The position numbers and the translations under genes were made by a program. From Flavobacterium psychrophilum (lineage in GTDB: Bacteria > Bacteroidota > Bacteroidia > Flavobacteriales > Flavobacteriaceae): a stretch of 64,000 nucleotides of DNA. Of this stretch, positions 47,084-53,484 are shown in pieces. The notes beneath the pieces were generated by a model. The model did not search any database and was not told the DNA's origin. It saw only the letters and a list, made by a program, of their open reading frames with translations. The DNA lies in the NCBI GenBank assembly GCA_945872245.1, contig CAMBZB010000001.1, positions 58,750-122,749 on the forward strand, in the 5' to 3' direction. Position 1 is the first letter of the stretch, and each line of letters starts with the position of its first letter.

Positions 47084-47365
47084 ATGACTTTAGAAATAGT
47101 ATCACCAGAAGCAAAATTATTTTCAGGCGAAGTAACCTCGGTTTCTCTTCCAGGAGTTGACGGTCATTTTCAAATGTTGAATAATCACGCGCCAATAGTA
47201 TCCATACTTCAAAAAGGAATTGTTAAAATTACGGCCACAAGTTTTAATTTTAGCAAAGAATCCCAAGAGTTGTTCACCAAAGTGAATGATCAGAATTATA
47301 CCCTTGCTATTCAATCCGGAACTATCGAAATGAAAGATAATAAGGTAATTGTTTTAGCCGACTAA
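47084..47365 (+). CDS. atpC: F0F1 ATP synthase subunit epsilon (short form)
   Basis: The epsilon subunit of F1. The 93 residues comprise only the N-terminal beta-sandwich: TLEIVSPEAKLFSGEV, LPGVDGHFQMLNNHAPIVS and AIQSGTIEMKDNKVIVLAD. The C-terminal two-helix domain, which inhibits ATP hydrolysis in E. coli and Bacillus, is missing. This is usual in Bacteroidota, so inhibition must work otherwise if it exists. Second gene of the atpDC pair, followed by a hairpin terminator. Confidence 0.95.
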   Translation: MTLEIVSPEAKLFSGEVTSVSLPGVDGHFQMLNNHAPIVSILQKGIVKITATSFNFSKESQELFTKVNDQNYTLAIQSGTIEMKDNKVIVLAD

Positions 47366-47385
47366 AACAATTCACTATAAAAACT

Positions 47386-47420
47386 AAAAGTCATACAGCA
47401 ATGTGTGACTTTTTTTTTGC
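47386..47420 (+). terminator. Rho-independent terminator after atpC
   Basis: AAAAGTCATACA pairs with TGTGTGACTTTT (one wobble) around loop GCAA, followed by more T. Confidence 0.82.
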
Positions 47421-47448
47421 AGCTAATCCCGCTATCATTCCAATCCAC

Positions 47449-47479
47449 GCAGATTGCTTTGTGCCTCGCAATGACAGCG
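47449..47479. repeat. ATTGCGAGG-family repeat upstream of bioF
   Basis: GATTGCTTTGTGCCTCGCAATGAC on the plus strand is an inverted copy of the family found in metG. Flanking CCACGC and GCGTGG extend the palindrome. Confidence 0.75.
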
Positions 47480-47505
47480 TGGGATTTTCCCTTCTATCGG
47501 GGCTA

Positions 47506-47548
47506 AATATCCGTGTTCATCAGATAAATCAGTTTCATCTGTGGCCCA
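47506..47548 (-). repeat. CCACAGATT...CACGGAT repeat, divergent copy
   Basis: Read on the minus strand it begins GGGCCACAGATGAAA and ends AACACGGATATT, like the nuclease-cassette repeats at 48751-48792. It lies upstream of bioF. Confidence 0.6.
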
Positions 47549-47568
47549 TTTTTTAAACATTAAATCAA

Positions 47569-47576
47569 TAACTTTG
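47569..47576 (+). promoter_or_regulatory. Possible -7 box for bioF
   Basis: TAACTTTG ends 5 bases before the bioF ATG (47582), so its transcript would be nearly leaderless. No -33 TTG at the right spacing. Confidence 0.4.
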
Positions 47577-47581
47577 CCTTT

Positions 47582-48754
47582 ATGAAGTTACCAAAAAATC
47601 TAACTGCAAAACTCGAAACCCGCAAACAAAACAATGCTTTGCGAAAATTAGCTATACCAAGCGATTTAATCGATTTTGCATCGAATGATTACATTGGGTT
47701 CTCTAAAAACAAAGCCATTTTCGAGGAAACCCACCAGTATTTAATTGACAATAGAATAATCCAAAACGGAGCAACAGGTTCCCGATTACTATCCGGAAAC
47801 CACAAAGTATATCAAGATGCCGAAAATTATATTGCCCAATTCCATCAAACAGATAGCGCCTTGATATTCAATTCAGGCTACGATGCCAATGTGGGTTTTT
47901 TCAGTTGCGTTCCCCAAAAAGGAGATTTGATTTTATATGACGAATTGTGTCACGCCTCCATCCGAGACGGAATCCTGCTTTCAAATGCTAAAGCCTATAA
48001 ATTTCAACACAACGATTTTGAGGATTTAGAAAGATTAATCCAACACTCAAAACCCAACACCCAACACCCAAGACCCAACACCCAAGACCCAACCCCCATT
48101 TACATTGTTACTGAAAGTGTTTTTTCGATGGATGGCGACACGCCAAATCTTGAAGAACTAGCCCAGCTTTCGGAAAAATACAAGTGTCATTTGGTAATCG
48201 ATGAGGCCCATTCACTTGGCGTTTTCGGTGATAAAGGCGAAGGATTGGTTCAGCAATTGGGCTTACAAGACCAAGTTTTTGCGCGAATAATGACTTTCGG
48301 AAAAGGATTGGGTTGCCACGGTGCAGCGATAGTAGGTTCGCAAGAATTGAAGGATTATCTTATCAATTTCGCCAGAAGTTTTATTTATACCACGGGACTT
48401 TCACCTCATTCGGTTGCCACGATTTTAGTTGGACACCAACATTTGGAAACAGAAAAGAAAACTATTAATAAACTTCTGGAAAACATCATTCATTTCAATC
48501 AAGAGAAAAATATGTTGGGGTTGAAGCCGATGTTTGTAAGAAGTAAATCGGCCATTCAAAGCGCCATAATTCCAGGAAACCAAAACGTAAAATCAATAGC
48601 CAATCAAATCCAGGAAAAAGGCTTTGATGTCAAAGCCATTTTGTCGCCCACCGTCCCCGAAGGACAGGAACGGTTGCGGTTTTGCTTGCATAGTTACAAT
48701 ACAAAAGAAGAAATCTCGGAAGTGTTGCATTTGTTGAGTAGATTTGTATATTAG
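47582..48754 (+). CDS. bioF: 8-amino-7-oxononanoate synthase (BioF) with in-frame heptad repeats
   Basis: A PLP enzyme joining pimeloyl thioester and alanine, the first committed biotin step. It has DFASNDYIGFSKN, GATGSRLLSGNH, VTESVFSMDGD, VIDEAHSLGVFG, and the PLP-binding Lys in TFGKGLGCHGAAI. The 390 residues match the family apart from a short insert just before IYIVTESVF (SKPNTQHPRPNTQDPTP), encoded by six tandem 7-bp units (48052-48093, 42 bases). The stop codon overlaps the left repeat of the GxxExxY cassette. The gene heads the biotin cluster. Confidence 0.93.
   Translation: MKLPKNLTAKLETRKQNNALRKLAIPSDLIDFASNDYIGFSKNKAIFEETHQYLIDNRIIQNGATGSRLLSGNHKVYQDAENYIAQFHQTDSALIFNSGYDANVGFFSCVPQKGDLILYDELCHASIRDGILLSNAKAYKFQHNDFEDLERLIQHSKPNTQHPRPNTQDPTPIYIVTESVFSMDGDTPNLEELAQLSEKYKCHLVIDEAHSLGVFGDKGEGLVQQLGLQDQVFARIMTFGKGLGCHGAAIVGSQELKDYLINFARSFIYTTGLSPHSVATILVGHQHLETEKKTINKLLENIIHFNQEKNMLGLKPMFVRSKSAIQSAIIPGNQNVKSIANQIQEKGFDVKAILSPTVPEGQERLRFCLHSYNTKEEISEVLHLLSRFVY
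48052..48093 (+). repeat. Six tandem heptanucleotides inside bioF
   Basis: ACCCAAC, ACCCAAC, ACCCAAG, ACCCAAC, ACCCAAG, ACCCAAC: 42 bases, 14 codons. Gain or loss of one unit would shift the bioF frame. Confidence 0.93.
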
Positions 48755-48792
48755 CCCACAGATTAAACGGATTTTACAGATTAACACGGATT
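48751..48792 (+). repeat. Left repeat of the GxxExxY cassette
   Basis: A 42-base element starting TTAGCCCACAGATTAAACGG and ending AACACGGATT. It overlaps the bioF stop and ends 4 bases before the GxxExxY ATG. Its inverted partner, 35 of 42 bases identical, is at 49190-49231. Confidence 0.88.
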
Positions 48793-48796
48793 AATT

Positions 48797-49198
48797 ATGT
48801 CAAACTTACTACATAAAGGAATTACGGACTCAATTTTAAAGACATATTATGATGTTTATAATCAGTTGGGCTATGGTTTTCTGGAGAAAGTTTATCAAAA
48901 CGCAATGTATTTCGAGTTAAAATCTTTAGGTTATAAAGTGGAAGCACAGAAACCGATAAAAGTCTATTTCAAAAATCAATTAATTGGCGAATATTATGCA
49001 GATTTATTGATTGAAGACAAAGTAATTGTTGAACTAAAGGCTTGTGAACCCCTTATGAATGTTCACTCTGCTCAATTAATGAATTATTTAAAAGCTACAG
49101 AAATTGAAGTTGGCTTGTTACTAAATTTTGGAGAAGACGCAGAATTCAAACGTATTATATATACAAACGACAGAAAACAAAATAAAAAAAATCCGTGA
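48797..49198 (+). CDS. GxxExxY protein (PD-(D/E)XK nuclease-like)
   Basis: A 133-residue protein of the GxxExxY family, named for the motif seen here as GFLEKVY. The nuclease-like core follows: YADLLIEDKVIVELKA has the Asp and the Glu-x-Lys of a PD-(D/E)XK active site, and a C-terminal helix/strand LMNYLKATEIEVGLLLNFG completes the fold. The cellular role of this family is not established. Its stop codon lies within the right flanking repeat. The gene is unrelated to biotin synthesis, so its place between bioF and bioD suggests insertion. Confidence 0.9.
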   Translation: MSNLLHKGITDSILKTYYDVYNQLGYGFLEKVYQNAMYFELKSLGYKVEAQKPIKVYFKNQLIGEYYADLLIEDKVIVELKACEPLMNVHSAQLMNYLKATEIEVGLLLNFGEDAEFKRIIYTNDRKQNKKNP

Positions 49199-49231
49199 TA
49201 ATCTGTTAGATCAGTATTATCCGTGGGCTAA
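49190..49231 (-). repeat. Right inverted repeat of the GxxExxY cassette
   Basis: On the minus strand it begins TTAGCCCACGGATAATAC and ends TTATCACGGATT. It supplies the TGA of the GxxExxY gene and ends 2 bases before the bioD ATG. Confidence 0.88.
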
Positions 49232-49233
49232 CT

Positions 49234-49878
49234 ATGAAACTATTCATTACAGGAATATCAACCGATGTAGGCAAGACCATTGCCTCCGCCATCATTGTCG
49301 AGGCTCTCGAAGCCGATTATTGGAAACCCATCCAAGCAGGCGATTTAGACAATTCCGATAGTCATAAAATTAAATCGCTAGTATCCAATTCTAAAACAAA
49401 AATTAATCCGAACAGTTATCAACTCAACACCCCAGCAAGTCCACATTTCGCTGCTGAATTGGATGGAATTACGATTGACTTAAAAAAAATAATCGAACCC
49501 AATCCCGATAGTTATCGGGAGGATAATCATTTAGTAATTGAAGGGGCTGGTGGTGTTTTTGTTCCCTTAAACGATACCGATTGTGTGGTTGATATAATAC
49601 AACCGGATTACAAAGTGATTGTGGTTTCAAGACATTATTTAGGCAGCATTAATCATACTTTATTAACCATTGAGGCTTTAAAAAATAGAAAAATAGACAT
49701 TGCCGGAATCATTTTTAGTGGAGACGAAAACAAAGCAACCGAGTCTATAATTCTAAATAAAACAGGAATAAAATGCATTGGAAGAATCGAACAAGAGCCT
49801 TATTTTGATCAAAATGTGGTCAAAGAATACGCCGATTTGTTTCGGGAAAATCTGTTGAATTTAGACAATAGACAATAG
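49234..49878 (+). CDS. bioD: Dethiobiotin synthetase
   Basis: An ATP-dependent enzyme closing the ureido ring of dethiobiotin. P-loop GISTDVGKT (residues 6-14), Lys in YWKPIQAGD, Glu/Gly in VIEGAGGVFVPL, and later VSRHYLGSINHTLLTIEAL. The 214 residues are typical. The last codons (LDNRQ) are encoded within a TAGACAA heptad repeat that runs past the stop. Lies between the GxxExxY cassette and bioA. Confidence 0.94.
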   Translation: MKLFITGISTDVGKTIASAIIVEALEADYWKPIQAGDLDNSDSHKIKSLVSNSKTKINPNSYQLNTPASPHFAAELDGITIDLKKIIEPNPDSYREDNHLVIEGAGGVFVPLNDTDCVVDIIQPDYKVIVVSRHYLGSINHTLLTIEALKNRKIDIAGIIFSGDENKATESIILNKTGIKCIGRIEQEPYFDQNVVKEYADLFRENLLNLDNRQ

Positions 49879-49963
49879 ACAGATAGATGAAAGACTTTGT
49901 TATCTTTGTCAAAGTAGTTTAGTTGAATATCGTCTATTATCTATTAGTCCATCATCTATTATC
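49862..49963. repeat. Heptad repeats around the bioD-bioA gap
   Basis: TAGACAA, TAGACAA, TAGACAG units (49862-49882) extend from the end of bioD. A complementary-looking TCTATTA series (about 49932-49963) precedes bioA. Confidence 0.7.
49901..49908 (+). promoter_or_regulatory. Possible -7 box for bioA
   Basis: TATCTTTG matches TAnnTTTG within the bioD-bioA gap, 60 bases before the bioA ATG. Confidence 0.45.
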
Positions 49964-49968
49964 TGAAA

Positions 49969-51240
49969 ATGAATTTAATTGAAAGAGACCAAAACCACCT
50001 TTGGCATCCCTACACCCAGCATAAAACTTCAAAACCGCCTATTGCCATAACCAAAGGGAAAGGTGCTTTGCTTTGGGACGAAAACAACAAGGAATACATT
50101 GACGCCATCGCTTCCTGGTGGGTCAATCCGTTCGGGCATTCCAACAAATTTATTGCCGACGCAATTTACAAACAACTGACCACCTTGGAGCATGTTCTTT
50201 TCGGGGGATTTACACACGAACCAGCGGTAGTTTTGGCTGAAAAGTTAGTGGAAATTTTGCCTAAAAATCAACAAAAATTATTCTTTTCGGATAATGGTTC
50301 GACCGCTGTTGAAGTAGCGATAAAAGTGGCTTTGCAATATTTTTTTAATAAAGGAGAAAAGAAAACCACGATAATAGCTTTCGAAAATGCCTTCCACGGC
50401 GATACCTTTGCCGCAATGGCAGCCAGCGGAATTTCTTTTTTTACAGAAGCTTTTCAAGGCATGTTGATTGATGTGGTGCGGATTCCGGTTCCCATAAAAG
50501 GGCAGGAAGAAACAAGTTGCAATGCTTTGGCGCAAGCCATAAAAAACAATAATTGCGCGGGATTTATTTTTGAACCCTTGGTTCAGGGTGCAGCCGGAAT
50601 GGTCATGTACGAACCCGAATCCCTGGACAAATTAATAAAGATTTGCCAAGAAAACAAAGTCCTCACAATTGCCGATGAAGTAATGACTGGTTTTGGAAAA
50701 ACGGGAAAAACTTTTGCCTGCGATTACCTGACCAAAAAACCCGATATGATGTGTTTGTCTAAAGCCTTGACGGGCGGAACCATCCCGATGGCAATTACGA
50801 CTTTTACTTCAGCCATTTTTGATGCTTTTTATGATGAAGATATTAACAAAGCCTTGTTTCATGGGCATACCTTTACGGCGAATGCAACGGGTTGTGCGGC
50901 GGCTTTGGCCAGTTTGGCGTTGTTGCAAACTAATGACATGCAAGACCATATTGCTCGAGTAAACAAAAGCCATTTAGCCTTTCAAAAACACATCAAATCC
51001 CATCCAAAAGTGACCACAACGCGAGTGCTGGGCGTGATTTTTGCCCTCGAAATAAAAACCGAAAGTTCCGCTAGTTATTATGGAACTTTGCGCAACAAAC
51101 TCTACGATTTCTTCATCGAAAATGGAGTGATTTTGCGACCTGTTGGTAATATTGTTTACATTTTGCCACCTTACATTATCACTGACGAACAATTGCAAAA
51201 AGTGTATCAAGTAGTTGAAAAAGCATTGGAAATAGTTTAA
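49969..51240 (+). CDS. bioA: Adenosylmethionine--8-amino-7-oxononanoate aminotransferase
   Basis: A PLP class III transaminase that uses SAM as amino donor to make 7,8-diaminopelargonate. It opens HLWHPYTQHKTSKPP and shows SWWVNPFGHSN, FSDNGSTAVEVAIKVA, FHGDTFAAMAASG, IADEVMTGFGKTG, and the PLP Lys in MCLSKALTGGTIPMA. The 423 residues are normal. Biotin order here is bioF, bioD, bioA; bioB and bioC/H are not in the window. Confidence 0.96.
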   Translation: MNLIERDQNHLWHPYTQHKTSKPPIAITKGKGALLWDENNKEYIDAIASWWVNPFGHSNKFIADAIYKQLTTLEHVLFGGFTHEPAVVLAEKLVEILPKNQQKLFFSDNGSTAVEVAIKVALQYFFNKGEKKTTIIAFENAFHGDTFAAMAASGISFFTEAFQGMLIDVVRIPVPIKGQEETSCNALAQAIKNNNCAGFIFEPLVQGAAGMVMYEPESLDKLIKICQENKVLTIADEVMTGFGKTGKTFACDYLTKKPDMMCLSKALTGGTIPMAITTFTSAIFDAFYDEDINKALFHGHTFTANATGCAAALASLALLQTNDMQDHIARVNKSHLAFQKHIKSHPKVTTTRVLGVIFALEIKTESSASYYGTLRNKLYDFFIENGVILRPVGNIVYILPPYIITDEQLQKVYQVVEKALEIV

Positions 51241-51253
51241 ATTTGCATAAAAC

Positions 51254-51350
51254 CAAAACAACACGAATTTCACAAATTTTCACAAATTATTTTTTTGTAT
51301 TGAAAAGTACACGAATTAATGTTTTTTGATTTGTGAAATTTGCGTCTAAA
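51254..51350. repeat. TTTCACAAA / TTTGTGAAA intergenic repeat
   Basis: Imperfect inverted units (CACGAATTTCACAAATTTTC and TTGATTTGTGAAATTTGCGT) lie between bioA and the ketoacyl synthase gene. Similar sequence occurs at about 1924-1975. Confidence 0.6.
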
Positions 51351-51359
51351 TGAGCACCC

Positions 51360-52604
51360 TTGTCTAAAATCATCTCCATAACCGCTATAGCTTCTGTTTC
51401 CCCATTGGGGAATAACCCAAAATCAATCTGGGAAAACTACCAAAGCACCAATCATTGTTTCACGGAGCATTTCTTGGACCATAAACCCACTTGGGTTGCC
51501 AAATTGGACGACGATTCGAATGCGATAGTTGCTGCATTACAGCAATCCGACAGTAAGTACAAATCTTTGGATTCCTCTGTTTTATACGCCATGGCCGCTT
51601 CACGCAAAGCCATTGAGAATGCTGGTTGGAGTTCAAACGACGTTTTCGGAATCAACATCGGTTCTTCCCGTGGTGCCACTGATTTATTCGAAAAATACCA
51701 TCAGGAATATTTGGAAACCGGCAAAGCCCAAACTTTGGCATCACCCACGACCACTTTAGGAAATATTTCCTCTTGGGTGGCTCACGATTTGCAAAGTTCC
51801 GGACCTGAAATTTCGCATTCCATTACCTGTTCAACTGCTTTGCATGCCTTGTTGAATGGTGTGGCTTGGCTTCGGGCCGGGATGACGGACAAATTCTTGG
51901 TGGGGGGCAGCGAAGCCCCATTAACCGATTTCACAATTGCTCAAATGCGCGCTTTGAAAATTTATTCAAACATAGAGGAGCGTGAGCTTGGTCTTGTCGC
52001 ACTTCGACAAGCTCAGTGTGACAATCCTTTGGGTCAGTCTGAGCCTGTCGAAGACCTTTTAACAAAAAACAACTATCCTTGTCGTGCTTTCGACTTGGAA
52101 AAAACGCAAAACACCCTGATTCTTGGTGAAGGTGCCGCGGTATGTTGTTTGGAAATAGGCAAAAAAGAAAATGCCCTGGCTTATGTGGAAGGAATTGGCT
52201 ATGCCACCGAAATCTTGGAACACAACATATCCATTTCGGCGGAAGCGAGCTGTTTCCAGAAATCGATGAAAATCGCGTTACAAGATACCGATTTATCCGA
52301 AGTGGATGTTATTGTAATGCACGCTCCCGGAACCAAAGCGGGGGATTTAACCGAGTATAAAGCGATTCAGAAAGTGTTTACTTCCACCTTACCAATGCTC
52401 ACTACCAACAAATGGAAAATCGGGCACACCTTTGGGGCATCGGGAATTTTGAGTATCGAAATGGCGATTTTGATGCTGCAGCACCAAGAGTTTATCGGCA
52501 TTCCCTTTGCCCCAGAGCAAAATCCAAGAAAACAAATTCGTAAAGTTTTGGTCAATGCCGTCGGTTTTGGAGGTAATGCTGTGAGTGTGCTTTTGAGTAT
52601 ATAG
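51360..52604 (+). CDS. Beta-ketoacyl synthase (FabB/FabF-like) with repeat-derived insert
   Basis: A thiolase-fold condensing enzyme. The active triad is present: C157 (SITCSTALHAL), H321 (VMHAPGTKAGD) and H356 (WKIGHTFGASG). The start is TTG at 51360; an ATG at 51350 is in another frame and stops at once. Residues about 207-234 (ELGLVALRQAQCDN and LGQSEPVED) form an extra loop encoded by a palindromic repeat (52002-52053), away from the triad. Its place after bioA suggests a part in making the pimeloyl chain, which is inference. 414 residues. Confidence 0.88.
   Translation: MSKIISITAIASVSPLGNNPKSIWENYQSTNHCFTEHFLDHKPTWVAKLDDDSNAIVAALQQSDSKYKSLDSSVLYAMAASRKAIENAGWSSNDVFGINIGSSRGATDLFEKYHQEYLETGKAQTLASPTTTLGNISSWVAHDLQSSGPEISHSITCSTALHALLNGVAWLRAGMTDKFLVGGSEAPLTDFTIAQMRALKIYSNIEERELGLVALRQAQCDNPLGQSEPVEDLLTKNNYPCRAFDLEKTQNTLILGEGAAVCCLEIGKKENALAYVEGIGYATEILEHNISISAEASCFQKSMKIALQDTDLSEVDVIVMHAPGTKAGDLTEYKAIQKVFTSTLPMLTTNKWKIGHTFGASGILSIEMAILMLQHQEFIGIPFAPEQNPRKQIRKVLVNAVGFGGNAVSVLLSI
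52002..52053. repeat. Palindromic TCGAC...GAGC element inside the ketoacyl synthase gene
   Basis: Arms CTTCGACAAGCTCAGTGTGA with a final C (52002-52022) and GTCAGTCTGAGCCTGTCGAA with a final G (52033-52053) pair at 18 of 21 positions. Related to the repeat in the epimerase-like gene. Confidence 0.88.
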
Positions 52605-52617
52605 TTTCTTTTAAAAG

Positions 52618-52659
52618 TAGCCCACAGATTTAAACGGATCTAACGGATTTGCACGGATT
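52618..52659 (+). repeat. Solo CCACAGATT...CACGGATT repeat
   Basis: A 42-base element starting TAGCCCACAGATTTAAACGG and ending TTTGCACGGATT, the same family as the GxxExxY cassette ends but with no nuclease gene attached. Just after the ketoacyl synthase stop. Confidence 0.8.
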
Positions 52660-52699
52660 GTTTTTCAACTTATTTTGGTAATTGTTTTCCCATCCAGTT

Positions 52700-52780
52700 T
52701 GTCACGCTGTAAGCGTCTCACTCATTGTGGTTTATTTACTTTATATAATTTGAGATTCCTTCGGAATGACAAACGGTGAC
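52700..52780. repeat. Other dispersed repeat fragments downstream of the ketoacyl synthase
   Basis: GTCACGCTGTAAGCGTCTCA (about 52700-52719) and GAGATTCCTTCGGAATGACA (about 52752-52771) look like further short interspersed repeats between this gene and recX. Confidence 0.5.
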
Positions 52781-52783
52781 TGT

Positions 52784-53269
52784 TTACTGACCACTAATTT
52801 CTAATTCCTTCATTTTTTCATACACCAGATTGCTTTCAAAACCGCGGCGAAGCATATAATCACAAAACTTTTTCTGTTTTTTTAATGCATTCGTCTCGCG
52901 GATGGAGGCCCAATGCTTTTCGGCCAATGCATGAAAAGTGTCCAGATATTCTTCGGGACTGATTTCTTGTAGCGCTTTATTAATAAGGGATTGTGTTATT
53001 TTTTTAAACTTCAGCTCGTTACTAATCCTGATTTTTCCCCAATGTTTGATGCGGTGTTTTCCTCTGGCAAAACTGCAGGCAAAACGCTCTTCGTTTAGGA
53101 AATTGGAAGCGATAAGATGCACCATTAGCCCATCAATTTCCTCCGGATCCATCTTCATGGTGTGCAACTTGGCCACCACTTCCTCGTGACAACGTTCTTG
53201 ATAGGAACAAAAATATTCTATCTTCAGGGTGGCTTCTTTTAGGGAGGAAACGGGTTTCATCATCTTCAT
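52784..53269 (-). CDS. recX: Regulatory protein RecX
   Basis: A small helical modulator of RecA filaments. The three-helix repeats typical of RecX are seen: IEYFCSYQERCHEEVVAKL, LIASNFLNEERFACSFARGK, and the conserved KHWGKIRISNELKFK. 161 residues. It is monocistronic and convergent with the repeat-rich end of the biotin cluster; recA is not in the window. The 215 bases upstream, shared with the divergent adhesin gene, hold no recognised gene. Confidence 0.88.
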   Translation of the reverse strand: MKMMKPVSSLKEATLKIEYFCSYQERCHEEVVAKLHTMKMDPEEIDGLMVHLIASNFLNEERFACSFARGKHRIKHWGKIRISNELKFKKITQSLINKALQEISPEEYLDTFHALAEKHWASIRETNALKKQKKFCDYMLRRGFESNLVYEKMKELEISGQ

Positions 53270-53484
53270 TTTTTAAAATATAAAATAACCGCAATTTAAC
53301 CGATTTATAGGTATTTCGCCGATTTATTTCATGTTTTTTTTAGATATTTTTTAACTTGTATGTAAGTAAAATACTGATTTACAAAACTATGTATTAAATT
53401 AGAACTCCCCAGCTTTAGCTATTTACTTTTTGGATTTTGCAAACGTATCTTTTTGAAATTATCAGGAATTAAAAAATCAACAGT

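Larger units (their letters stand above)
48751..49231. mobile_element. Candidate repeat-bounded GxxExxY cassette in the biotin cluster
   Basis: A 481-bp unit: 42-base repeat, GxxExxY gene, inverted 42-base repeat. It fits exactly between the bioF stop and the bioD start (2 bases left over). Mobility is inferred from layout. Confidence 0.55.

Noticed and set aside
51350..51366. ATG at 51350 as the ketoacyl synthase start
   Set aside because: It is in another frame and meets a stop after five codons; the TTG at 51360 gives the conserved N-terminus.
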